This document shows positions 52,701 through 63,400 of a DNA stretch of 63,552 nt, in pieces. Each line of letters opens with the position of its first letter. Position 1 is the first letter of the stretch. The notes under the pieces were generated by a model. The model was given only the letters and a program-made list of their open reading frames with translations, had not been told where the DNA came from and searched no databases. Made by a program: the position numbers and the translations under genes. The stretch is from Rhodospirillales bacterium (GTDB lineage: Bacteria > Pseudomonadota > Alphaproteobacteria > Rhodospirillales > UBA2165), in contig JAOMCN010000009.1 of assembly GCA_028345065.1 (NCBI GenBank), forward strand, positions 1-63,552, given 5' to 3'.

Positions 52701-53615
52701 CTAAGTACCGGATTGTGGAATGTGTTTTTCGTGACAAGAAAGATACCACTCCGCTAACTCCTGGCGGGTGGGCCACCAGACATCATCAAATCCCTTCGCA
52801 TAGGAAAGAAATTCTCTCAGGGCACGAATGCGATGAGGCACTCCTGCAACGTGAGGGTGAAGACCAATATTCATAACCAGTCCGGTTTCAGCAGCCTCCT
52901 CGTACAATACATCAAATTGCTCAATCAGGAGTTTGACAGCACCGTCAGTATCCAAACCCCGCCGGGTAAAAAATGTAAAGTCATTAACTTCTATCGAGTA
53001 GGGTGTCGCTACGATGTTACCTTTTGGAGTATTGATAAGGTAAGGCTGATCGTCATTCATGAGGTCGCAGAAGAAAATCAGACCGTTATCCGCAAGTATT
53101 TCACATGTGTTCAGGGTCCCGCGTAGAGAGCAGGATAGCCAACCTTTAGCTTTCCTTCCAATCGCCTTCTCATAAATGCTCAAAGATCTTTCAATAAGCT
53201 CGCGTTCTTCCGACGGGTTATGAGCGTAGTTAGTCAACAAGTCGCCTTGCTCATAATTATGGGCAACGAGTTCCCAATCCCGTTCAACGACAGCTTCAAC
53301 AATTGGCCAACGTTCTTCTATCAATTTTGCGTTGACCGTGCAGCTTGGCGCAACTTCAGCTCGATCAAACTCTCGAAACATGCGCCAGACCCCAACACGT
53401 TGACCATATTCACGCCAACTGAAATTTGGAAAGTCAGGAACATCGCCGGGCAATGCATCAGGGAGAATGGGGGGGCCTCCAGCATAGTATGCCTGCTTCG
53501 TGTCTTTTATGAGATCCCAGAACTCTAAATTGATGGTCGGGATCACTGCCAGTCGATTTCCACCGGGCAGGACAAGTTTGCCTCTTTGGGGTAAAGGAAT
53601 AAATGGATATTTCAA
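52701..53615 (-). CDS. Polysaccharide deacetylase/allantoinase-like (PuuE-type) hydrolase
   Basis: The 304-residue protein has the NodB-homology barrel of the intracellular PuuE subgroup, which includes metal-independent allantoinase and other amide hydrolases. HNYEQGD near residue 118 and LHPHVAGVPHR near 247-257 are conserved. The start appears to be TTG at 53615 with a weak ribosome-binding site. It is the first gene of the Liv-type operon, 9 bases before livH, which suggests that the importer brings in its substrate or a related C-N compound such as a ureide, hydantoin or amide. There is no signal peptide. Confidence 0.82.
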   Translation of the reverse strand: MKYPFIPLPQRGKLVLPGGNRLAVIPTINLEFWDLIKDTKQAYYAGGPPILPDALPGDVPDFPNFSWREYGQRVGVWRMFREFDRAEVAPSCTVNAKLIEERWPIVEAVVERDWELVAHNYEQGDLLTNYAHNPSEERELIERSLSIYEKAIGRKAKGWLSCSLRGTLNTCEILADNGLIFFCDLMNDDQPYLINTPKGNIVATPYSIEVNDFTFFTRRGLDTDGAVKLLIEQFDVLYEEAAETGLVMNIGLHPHVAGVPHRIRALREFLSYAKGFDDVWWPTRQELAEWYLSCHEKHIPQSGT

Positions 53616-53717
53616 CGCATGGCTCGCAAATATAGATTAGTGTCAGTTTGAAAATCTTAAGCGGCGCATTCTCCTTTCTAATGTCAAACTGTCAATAGAT
53701 CCATTCTACAAAAATCC

Positions 53718-54623
53718 CTATTTCAAATAATTTTTCGTCAGAAATTCGTCTACTTTTTTTACAGCATCTTCAAAAGAAGACGAATGGAATGCCTTCGTAA
53801 ACTCCCCAGCACTTGGATGGCTTTTCGTCCTTAATTCTCCTAATTCATCAAATTTTCGGGTGGCACCCGCATACCCGACAACATTAATCAGTGCAGGGTT
53901 TTCTTCTGCCATCAGTTCCTTGTAACTTTCAACTGATTCAAGGACGTCATCTTTTCCGTAGAGAATTAAGGTGGGCTGACCTATCGGCCCGGTACGGGTC
54001 CACTGGGGGTTCCCTTTCAGGTGCTTGAGGTTTGGATAAAAGGTAATTGTCCCCTTAAAACCGCCATTCGGTAAACTTAATCTTCGCGCGACTTTCAAAG
54101 CAAATAATGCCGAAGAACCGCCCCACGACCAGCCAATAAGGCCAATTTGATCATTTTTGACATTCGATTTCTGGGAAAGAAATCTATAACCTGCCACCGC
54201 ATCCATGACCCTTTGTCTGGGACTAACTTTCTGCCAGACCTGCATGATTTTCTTGCGTCGTGGATCATTGTCATCCGTATCGTGAGCACATAAATAACCT
54301 CGCGAGCAGTAGCTGTCGATAAATAGTACGACGAAACCTTTTTTTGATATCTCTTTTGCCCACCAAAGCTGGTACGGAAAAATTCCGCCCGCACCATGCA
54401 ATGCAATGAGGGCAGGGAATGGACCATTCCCTTCAGGTTTATAGAGACGACCCTCAAGGTCTTTTCCGTCCCCTTGAGAAACACCCGGTATTTGGACTTT
54501 ATGGTTGTCGGCAACCGCCGCCTTATAATCCCCGAAAGTAACCCCTCTGGCGTCGTGCAACCACAAAACACCAAAAAATATGAAGGAACAGAATACCGAA
54601 AACATTTTTGATAAAATTTTCAT
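53718..54623 (-). CDS. Secreted dienelactone-hydrolase-like alpha/beta hydrolase
   Basis: The 301-residue protein has a hydrophobic leader (residues about 6-22) and an ALHGAGG oxyanion segment near residue 68, and so is probably periplasmic. The nucleophile elbow is GWSWGGSSAL near residues 158-167, with Ser in GxSxGG. The late Asp/His triad members are probably YGKDDVL near 224 and KSHPSAG near 263. ATG at 54623 follows GAGGCAAAAA. Its 102-base distance from the deacetylase gene leaves operon membership uncertain. Ester or lactone hydrolysis is likely; the substrate is unknown. Confidence 0.85.
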   Translation of the reverse strand: MKILSKMFSVFCSFIFFGVLWLHDARGVTFGDYKAAVADNHKVQIPGVSQGDGKDLEGRLYKPEGNGPFPALIALHGAGGIFPYQLWWAKEISKKGFVVLFIDSYCSRGYLCAHDTDDNDPRRKKIMQVWQKVSPRQRVMDAVAGYRFLSQKSNVKNDQIGLIGWSWGGSSALFALKVARRLSLPNGGFKGTITFYPNLKHLKGNPQWTRTGPIGQPTLILYGKDDVLESVESYKELMAEENPALINVVGYAGATRKFDELGELRTKSHPSAGEFTKAFHSSSFEDAVKKVDEFLTKNYLK

Positions 54624-54843
54624 TTTTGCCTCTTTCAGCCAAATACTCTTCACTCTCTCTACGATCTAAACACATACTTTGGGTCACCGCCAGTCGATGG
54701 TGTCCAACGAAGCCCCTGGTCAGCTGGAACATGAAATCACAGGAGTTAGATTAAATAAAGACTGGTGACAGCCATCAGAATAAACTCACAATTACATCCA
54801 TGGCATCGCTGTTTATACTGGCGCGACACATGGCAGCGTGCAA

Positions 54844-54886
54844 CAATCACTATGTATCCGAAATTTGCGTGACGAACTAGTGATTG
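54844..54886. promoter_or_regulatory. Long-spaced inverted repeat in a divergent region
   Basis: CAATCACTA (54844-54852) and TAGTGATTG (54878-54886) are perfect 9-bp inverted copies with a 25-base spacer, ending 35 bases before the YdhR-like start. TATCCGA is repeated directly at about 54856 and 54894. The site lies in the 298-base divergent gap with the hydrolase gene and could be paired operator half-sites or a stem-loop. The rest of the gap shows nothing recognisable. Confidence 0.4.
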
Positions 54887-54921
54887 GCTAAAGTATCCGA
54901 TGAAACGAGAAGGAATATTCC

Positions 54922-55233
54922 ATGATTACTGCCATCGTCCAGTTTGACCTCCCCTCCGACGTTGATCGTCAAAAGGCTGCTGAAACATTCCAACGTATCG
55001 CGCCCCTATATCGGGATATGGACGGCTTGATCCATAAATATTTTTGTTTTAGCGACGAAGGAAAGGGGGCCGGTATCTATCTTTGGGAAACGCGTGAGGC
55101 GGCTGAAAAGATTTATGCCGGAGAATGGCGTGACCGAATTAAGGAACTCTATGGCGTCGACCCCGAGATCCAGTTTTATGAACCTCTCCTGATCGTCGAT
55201 AATGCCGCAGGAGAAATTCGCAACGCCGCCTGA
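54922..55233 (+). CDS. Small YdhR/ABM-like dimeric alpha+beta barrel protein (putative monooxygenase)
   Basis: The 103-residue protein has the beta-alpha-beta pattern of ferredoxin-like dimeric barrel proteins. ITAIVQFDLP is the first strand, and the C-terminal half carries KYFCFSDEGKGAGIYLWETREAAE-type sequence, as in YdhR and related putative quinol monooxygenases. GAGAAGGAATATTCC precedes the ATG. It is a single-gene unit. Function is unproven across the group; a role in quinol or aldehyde chemistry is possible. Confidence 0.75.
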   Translation: MITAIVQFDLPSDVDRQKAAETFQRIAPLYRDMDGLIHKYFCFSDEGKGAGIYLWETREAAEKIYAGEWRDRIKELYGVDPEIQFYEPLLIVDNAAGEIRNAA

Positions 55234-55431
55234 TTGTTTATTGCGCTAACCCTGGACTAATTAAATTTAAGGAGTTTTTCGGTTTTGTGGGAATAGTTGC
55301 ATTCTCTACAGAATAAAATTTGTTAAACGATACCCCTCTTAAGGATGAATTCATCAGGTATTCTTGACACTCATCCATTGAGTTTTTGTATCTTCGGTTA
55401 ATTCGGGTTTATCATATATGGAAATTCCGAA

Positions 55432-57060
55432 ATGATGGGGATGTGGAAAGCTGTTAGAATGCTCCGTGTTATAATTCTTACTATTGGATGGCTGGTTTTT
55501 TCGTATTCACAAACCACGTCAGTCCACGCCAACGAGGATGTTAATCCTCCTGCCGGCTCTCCTTCGGTACCAGACTACCTTGAAGGTAAACTTGCCCCTG
55601 GCACCTACCTTGTTTTAGGGACCTTTGAGAAGAAATCCAATGCCCATGCATTTAAGGAACGCTACGCCAGATTTGATGCTAGGGTATTTGCCATCAAGTC
55701 AAAGGGCAAAAAGGTATTTCGGATCGTCGTAGGCCCGGTAAAGAAAAGAGAAAAGCATATTATCCAGACGTTTCTCCGGAAAACGGGTCTCGAAAGTGCG
55801 TGGGAAATGCACATATATCCCGATAATGTACCCGTTAACAAAAGTAAGGTGAACAACGACACCCCCCTTCCAGAACCCGAGGTCCTCAAGGAAGAAGGTG
55901 TTTATCTCGTTATCGGTGTCTTCAGGGATCTATCTAACGCCCACCGTCTCAGAAAACGCTTCCATGACTTTGCTCCCAAGGTAATCGCTGCAAAATCAAA
56001 AAATAAAAAACGCTTCGATGTAGTTGTCGGTCCCATTAAGAAAGGCGAAAAAAAAGGAGTGCTCAGGTTAATGCGTGCAGCCGGTATTAAGGGTGCCTGG
56101 GAAATGCGTTTTTCACCTAGCCGCGCTATAGGTGGAATTCTGAAATCTGATGTGGTGGTTTCCAAGGTAAAACCGAAGCCCACCGATGAACAAATAACAC
56201 CACGAAATACGAACACCACCAAAAGCCCTGGAAGTTTACCCGTTGCGGAAACACCGCCTCCACCACCTGCTCCTCCATTACCCATTCCGAGCGAGGCAGT
56301 TCCTGCACCTAAGGAATCCAGATATAAGGCAGGTGACACCTTTAGCGACTGTGATGTGTGCCCGGAAATGGTTGTTCTCCCAGCAGGAAAGTTTGTCATG
56401 GGCGAGGCTGACGGCGGAATGACAGGCGACGCACCTGCAACTCCTGTTTCACTTAAAACGCCGATTGCAATAGGACGTTTCGAAGTCACGTTTGCCGAGT
56501 GGGATGCCTGTGTTTCAGGTGGGGGATGTTCCGCCTACAAACCAAATGATGAGGGATGGGGACGCGGCAAGCAGCCGGTTACCAATATTAACTGGAATGA
56601 CGCCCTCGGCTATTTAATCTGGCTACATTCGAAGACCGGATTTTTCTATCGCTTACCGACGGAAGCGGAATGGGAGTATGCTGCCCGCGCGGGGTCAACT
56701 ACCAACTACTGGTGGGGCGATGACATAGGCATAAAACAGGCGGTTTGTCAGGACTGCGGAAGCATATACGACGATAAAAAAAGCGCACCCGTCGGCACTT
56801 TCTCTCCCAACCCGTTTGGTCTTTATGATACAGCCGGCAATCTGTGGGAGTGGACGGAAGATTGTTACTCGATGACCTCCTATAAGACGCATTCAAAATA
56901 TCCGAAGGCGGCTCCCGGCCCCGAAGGCTGCAGCCGCGTACTACGTGGTGGCGGATGGGACATCATTTCAACGGGATTAAGGTCGTCGTTCCGTTTTACC
57001 AGTGGATCCTCTAATAGAAGCAATATTTTCGGTTTTCGTATTGTGAGAAACATAAAATAA
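55432..57060 (+). CDS. Exported double-SPOR, FGE-fold fusion protein
   Basis: The 542-residue protein has an N-terminal hydrophobic segment (residues about 8-26, ending near VHA). Two SPOR-like domains follow (about 50-133 and 150-230), each with a YLV.G.F....NA.....R pattern and a VVGP..K core; SPOR domains bind denuded peptidoglycan. A Lys/Pro/Thr-rich linker (about 235-290) leads to a formylglycine-generating-enzyme/sulfatase-modifying fold (about 300-540) with RLPTEAEWEYAARAG, NLWEWTED, RVLRGGGW and a final FGFRIVR. The CxxxxC copper site of true FGEs is missing in the RGGGWDIISTGLRSS segment. The protein is therefore probably a cell-envelope protein with a non-FGE role. Two adjacent ATGs (55432 and 55435) are possible. 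Confidence 0.85.
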   Translation: MMGMWKAVRMLRVIILTIGWLVFSYSQTTSVHANEDVNPPAGSPSVPDYLEGKLAPGTYLVLGTFEKKSNAHAFKERYARFDARVFAIKSKGKKVFRIVVGPVKKREKHIIQTFLRKTGLESAWEMHIYPDNVPVNKSKVNNDTPLPEPEVLKEEGVYLVIGVFRDLSNAHRLRKRFHDFAPKVIAAKSKNKKRFDVVVGPIKKGEKKGVLRLMRAAGIKGAWEMRFSPSRAIGGILKSDVVVSKVKPKPTDEQITPRNTNTTKSPGSLPVAETPPPPPAPPLPIPSEAVPAPKESRYKAGDTFSDCDVCPEMVVLPAGKFVMGEADGGMTGDAPATPVSLKTPIAIGRFEVTFAEWDACVSGGGCSAYKPNDEGWGRGKQPVTNINWNDALGYLIWLHSKTGFFYRLPTEAEWEYAARAGSTTNYWWGDDIGIKQAVCQDCGSIYDDKKSAPVGTFSPNPFGLYDTAGNLWEWTEDCYSMTSYKTHSKYPKAAPGPEGCSRVLRGGGWDIISTGLRSSFRFTSGSSNRSNIFGFRIVRNIK

Positions 57061-57492
57061 GCGTTTTGTAAATTTGAAACGACAGTACGCAAATTAACGA
57101 AACTTCCGTAATCCGAAGATTATTAAACTGCTGACGTCAAGCCATGGATTGTCGTGCGTGTCTTTCCAGGGTTTATATGTGTCTTCACGTCTCCAAAATG
57201 ACCGATTTGATAAACCCAACCGAACGGATTGCCATCTAGAGCGTAATCCAGATCATTTATCTACATTTATTCCATCTACTTGAAATTAACCAGACAGACT
57301 TCCGAGAATACCTGTTAATTGAGAATTTTATAGAAATTTGGAACCTGAAGTATAATAAATTCAATAGGTTATTGTTAACTTGTGGATAACTTTTGGCGTT
57401 TACGCTACACTATAAATAAATTAAAGTATTCCTATTGGCAGGCATAGAGGATGCGACTACTCCCGGGGAGGGATGTAGCCGTTTATTGATCA
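57061..57492. promoter_or_regulatory. 432-base leader region of the giant repeat protein
   Basis: No gene was found here. GGGTTTAT (57169-57176) and ATAAACCC (57210-57217) form an 8-bp inverted repeat with a 33-base spacer. TGTGGATAA (57381-57389) is a perfect consensus DnaA box in reverse orientation. Two compact hairpins precede the start: GCAT-AGAGG-ATGC (about 57443-57455) and a GACTAC/GTAGCC stem enclosing TCCC/GGGA (about 57456-57479). They suggest a structured 5' leader. No known riboswitch class was recognised. Confidence 0.35.
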
Positions 57493-60400
57493 TTGGACGG
57501 ACAGAATGAAACTCCAATTATGCTGGCGTTGGAACCGCGCATTATGTTTGACGGTGCGATGGCAGGCGACGCTGTGGATGCCGTCGATGCGGCGCTCCCG
57601 GAGGAAAATGCATCACTCCAAAACACCGCTGTAAATGACCAGGAACACGCTGAAAAAGAAAGCTCACGCAATGAAGTCGTGATCGTCGATGGATCGATCA
57701 CGGATTATCAGTCCATTATCAGTTCCATCGGCAGTGCTGCAGAAGTCTTCATACTGGGCGAGAATTCAACGATAGATGACATTGCCAATCTTCTGGGTGA
57801 CCGCTCCGGTATTGATGCGGTCCACATATTCACCCACGGGAGCACTGGGACACTCCTCATCGGCGATCATCTTTACGACGAAAATAATATCTCCGAATAT
57901 GCGGATGCCCTGGCGGAAATCGGAGGTTCTCTGACCGAGACGGGCGACATTCTGCTCTACGGCTGTAACATTGCCGCGACAGGGGATGGCCAGTCATTTC
58001 TGAGTCAATTCGCCGCACTGACGTCAGCGGATATCGCGGCCTCCGACGACGTCACGGGTAACCTCATCATGGGAGGCGACTGGGAGCTCGAATACGAGAG
58101 TGGCTCGATTGAGACAGATGAAAAAGAGATTAGAGAGTTTCAGGGCACTTTAGTCTCTTTTTCATCAATTACAGAAGATATAGCCGATGGCGACAATGAC
58201 GGTAACGCGGTAGGAACCAGTCCCGGCATTGCGGTGACAGCCGTAGTTAATACCAATGGAACCTGGCAATTTTCTACAAACGGGGGAGCGAGTTTCTCCA
58301 ATTTCGGCAGCCCCGGAAATAACAATGCCCGATTACTGGATGACAGCCATTTGATACGGTTTAGACCGAATGCAGACTTCAACGGGTCCGTAAACCTCAC
58401 CTTTAAGACCTGGGATAAGACAGTTGGATCTCAAGGTAATACATTTGATACAAGAGGAAATTCCAGCTTTGGCAGCTCAACCACACAATCGATTACCGTC
58501 ACCGCTGTAAATGATGCGCCCCGAGTAAATGGAACCGCCACTGTCAATGAAGATACGGCCGGTAGCTTTAGTAATTTTATAAGACCTGGCCCCACACTTA
58601 CGAACGAAAACAGTCAAACTATGACTATCAGTAGTGTGAGCAACACCAACACCGGTCTTTTTAGCACGCAACCCGCCATAGACAATGACGGGGATCTCAC
58701 ATTTACGCCAGTTGCCAATAACTTTGGGACGTCCGTCGTTACCTTTACTGCGGTAGATAATGGAGCAACGGGTGGTGATAACGTCAATAGGATCGATAAT
58801 GGAACTTTCACGATTACGGTCACATCTGTCAATGATCCGCCCTCCGGTACTTTTCGGGGTGCTGTGAATCCTCCACCAACAATTACTGAAGACCAGGGAC
58901 AACAAACGATCTCTAACTTTATAGAAAACTTCAATATAGGAGATGGAAATACATTTGAAACCGCAGCCGGTGAGACAATTAGCAGCTTTGTTGTGACCCG
59001 AACGACCAACGCCAGTACCGCTATGTTTACAGCCGACCCTGCCATCGACACCAGCGGCAACCTCACCTACACACCAAGAGCTAACGCAAACGGAGCGGCA
59101 ACATTTAGTGTAGAAATGAGGGATGACGGCTCTAACTCGAGTCCCAACGTTAACCGTACAACTATAGGTACTTTTACAATTACCATAACTGCCCTCAATG
59201 ACGCCCCGACACTGCGAACGCCTCCCAATGGCCTGACCGCCCGCATTAACGACTCAGCGACCGGGACCACTGTTAGCGCCATGGTTGTGGGGTTTAATGC
59301 GCAGGGGGCCCAATTACGGGATATTGACCTCACGCCGCCTGCCACCAACGGGTTAGGTAATATGGGGAACGACGTTTTTGCGGGAGAACACGTCGCCGTT
59401 ATAGATGCCAGTGACGTCGCGACTGACGGGACAAACCCGGCGGGACACTGGGAATTCGATATCGGATCCGGCTTCTTCGAACCGTCGCCTGCGATTAGCG
59501 CCACAAATGCACTGCTGCTGGATGCCACCAGTAAAGTCAGATACGTGCGCGGGGGCAATGAGACTGGCGATGTCACCATCACATTCAGAGCTTGGGACCA
59601 GACGGTCGGTAATGATGGCGATCGCATCAACGCCAACACTAACAATGGCGGAACGAATACCCTGAGTTCAGAAACGGCCGTGGCAACCGCGACACTTGAA
59701 GCCGGTGGGGCTGTCAACGACGCGCCTGTATTGAATACATCCGGCCAGAGCTTAATAAATGTGCAGAGCGGAGGCACGTTTCCATCTAAAGCCAATTTTG
59801 CGGCAATCGATGAAGATGCGGCCCTGACAGCGAGCGATAATGAACAGAAAATTAGGGAGTGGTTAAATGAAGACACCGTCATCGACCAGGAAAGCTTTGC
59901 CGACGGGGGCGTAACAGGTGTCGCCATTGTCAATACAGACGACACCACCAAAGGTACGTGGCAGTTCTCAACCGACGGGGGCACCACCTTCACCAATTTT
60001 GCCGTAACCGGAACGGAAGACAACTCCCTTCTCCTTGACGGTAGCAGCGATAATCAAAGGGTTCGTTTTGCACCGGCAAAACATTTTAACGGAACCGTTA
60101 CGCTTCAGTACCGGGCATGGGATCAGACCCAGGGAAACACATCGACCGGCACGACGGCACGAGTATTCGACACTAATAACGCAGGCGCCAACCCAGCGGC
60201 GCCAGGCGGCGCATCAGCCTTCAGCACAGGCATCATCTCCAAAACCATCACCGTCAATCCTATTAACGACGCCCCTGTTCTGAGAAACGACGCCTTTACG
60301 ATTGCGCAGAGCATAAACGAAGATAGCACAGCAGAGATCGTCGTCCCCAATTTCGCTGTTCCGTTTTCCGGCGCACAGGCCGCCGCCCATAACAGCGCTG

Positions 60401-63400
60401 CGGCTCGGGAAAGCAACGATACTATCACCTTTGTCGTAGCCAACACCGGAGGCACGAGTAATAGTCTCTTCGCATCCGCACCGACGATTGATGCCAGCGG
60501 AACGCTCCGCTACACGCTTGCCCCCAACACCAATACGGTAGATGGCGGTCCAGCTCAATTCACTGTTACTTTTAGTGATAACGGAAGCGACTCCGGCGAC
60601 AATGAAAACGACGGAACAAAAACTGTAAACGATGCAACAATCCTCAACCCCACGTTCACTAACGTCAGCACTCCGGCGTTCACCATTACCGTTGCCTCCG
60701 TCAATGACGCCCCTGTACTCATCGACTTCAGCCCCGACCTCGAGCAGAATGAAGATGCCACTGCCGGAACAACGATAAACGCGCTTTTAGGATCCAATAA
60801 TGTACGAGAAACAAATGATGTCGTAACACCAGGAAATGTTAACGATAACACCGCGTTTGAAGCTATCGCCATCACAAACACCGCGATCACCAATGGAACC
60901 CTTCAGTTTAAACGATCGGGAGGTTCATTTCAGAACGTCGGAACCGTATCAGCGGCGCAGTCTCTTCTCCTCGGCCCCAGTGACGAATTACGCTTCGTCC
61001 AGACCAACACCCATTTCTTCGGATCGGGTGGTACCTTTAATTTTCGAGCCTGGGACCAGACAACCACCGCGGCGGGAAGCGCCGGCACCAAGGTTTCAAC
61101 TGCTGCCCAAAATGGCAGTAATGTGACAAGTGAATTCAGCATAAGGGAAGAAACAGCGACCGTTACCATAAATGCAGTGAATGATAAGCCAACCACAACC
61201 ATTGATACCACGTTCGTCGATGTCCCCATCAATGAAACCGACAGTGACACCACTGTAACGATAGCCCTTTTCACCCCTCCGCTTTCAGGGGCGTCGAATG
61301 CCGTCGACGTTTCGGCCAGGGAAAGCAGTGACACGTTTACCTTTACCGTAATCAATGACGGATCCCAGACGCCAAATACCCTGTTCACAGGCGGTGGGGC
61401 GCCCGTCATCAATAACGCCACCGGCGACTTAACATTTACGTTGAAAGCCAACGCCAATACTGAAGACGGAGGACCCGCGCGCTTCAATGTCACCTTAGAG
61501 GATAGCGGAAGCGACGTTGATCCGAACGAGAACGACGCGACGATCCCCAGTCCTGCATTTTCCATTACGGTCCCTTCAGTCAATGATGCTCCGACCCTGA
61601 ATAACGTCAGTTTCGAAGTCAGTAAGAATGAGGATGTAACTGGCGCAACGACCATTGCCACTCTCATCGGCAACTCAGGTATCACCGAGCCAGAAGATCA
61701 AGTAACACCGGGGAAAACCACGGATAATACGGTGATTAAGGCCATCGCCGTCACGGGCACTAATGTCACAAACGGCACACTACAGTTTTCGACAAACGGG
61801 GGTTCATCTTTTACGAATATAGATGCCGCGACGAACAATGCGGCAAACTCTCTGCTTCTGGATGCAAATGATATATTGAAATTCGTCCCCACAGATGTGG
61901 ATTTCTTCGGATCGGGAGGAACTTTTACCTTCCGCGCGTGGGATCAGTCTACCACTGCATCGGGACAGAGTGGCAACCGCGTTTCCACGACCGCCAACGG
62001 AGGGATAACTGAATTCAGCTCAGACCAAAGGACAGCAAATATCACCGTCCTTTTGGTGAATGATCCTCCCACTGCAACTCTTGATACCTCAAACGCCGGC
62101 CTCACTGTTCTCGAGGATGCCGGAGCACAGACCATTAACGGTTTTGCAACCAACCTTGATGACCGGGGTGGCGCATTAGAAACCGGCCAAACTCTCAGTT
62201 TTGCCCTTGCACATCAAAGTGGAACGGGAACCAACCTGTTCTCCGTTCAGCCTGCTCTCACCGTAGATGCGAGTGATCCCACCATAGCCAATCTGACCTT
62301 CACGCCGGCAGCCAACGCCAATACCGGCGGCGCGGGTGCGGCCGTTTTTCGAGTGACAATTTCGGATGACGGCGGGACATTGAGGAGTGGTGACGACGAC
62401 ACCATATTAGGCAATATCCAGTTTGCGGTCACGTCACAAAATGATGCTCCAATACTCAATGATACTACGGTCATCCTCAACGCGAATGAAGATACGCCGC
62501 CGAACGCTTCGACGACGACGACCGGAACACTGGTTTCAGCTCTCGTAACTGATGGTTCTGTCTTGGAGACTGCCGATAATGTTACCCCAGGCACCACTTC
62601 TGATAACACCGTTATTGAGGCCATTGCCATAACCGGAACGACTGTAAGCAATGGTAAATTGCAGTTCTCAACGGACGGTACAAACTTTACCGATGTCGGC
62701 ACCGTAAGTGCTGGGGCTGCGCTACTCCTTGATGATGCTGACAAAATACGCTTCGTCCCAGATACTAACTTTCATGGTACAGCCGGCAGTTTTACATATA
62801 GAGCCTGGGACCAAACTTCGACCGCCGCCAGTAGCGCCGGCACCAAGGTCTCTACAACGACCAACGGCGGCACAAGTGAATTCAGTTCCTTCGAGGAAAC
62901 GGCAAGTGTAACCATTACTTCTGTCAATGATAACCCGGATGCGACCTTTAATACCGGGGCGGGCGGACTTACTGTCAACGAGGATGCAGGAGCACAGACC
63001 ATTAACGGTTTTGTGACCGCCACGGACGTTGGTGATGGAGGTCTTCTCGAGAGTGCGGAGACCATCTCCTATGTCGTGACCAATAATCTGAACAGCCTCT
63101 TTGCCGTACAGCCGGCGATCGCAAATAACGGTACGCTCACATTTACACCGGCAGACAATGCGAATGGAAGTGCCAGCATTACCGTCGACGTGCGGGATAG
63201 TGCAGGCGGCAATACGGTAAAATCCAATGCCTTCACCATTACCGTCAATGCCGTCAACGACGAACCTAGTCAAACGCTACGTTCGGTCCCTGCTGTCCTT
63301 GAAGATGCGGGACAGCAGAGTATAGCCAACTTCGTTGCCGCGACAACTAAGGGAGGAGGCTCGGACGAAAACAGTCAAACTCTATCCTTCGCTTTGAGCA

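Noticed and set aside
57432-57492. Lysine or c-di-GMP riboswitch in the adhesin leader
   Set aside because: A fragment resembles conserved riboswitch letters (AGAGGATGCGA), but the remaining helices and the required length are absent; only a generic two-hairpin leader can be supported.
58140-63273. A series of long minus-strand reading frames rich in Val, Ser, Ala and Pro
   Set aside because: They are antisense to the single continuous plus-strand adhesin frame, whose Thr/Asn/Asp/Gly-rich codons avoid stops on the other strand. None has a ribosome-binding site or a recognisable domain.
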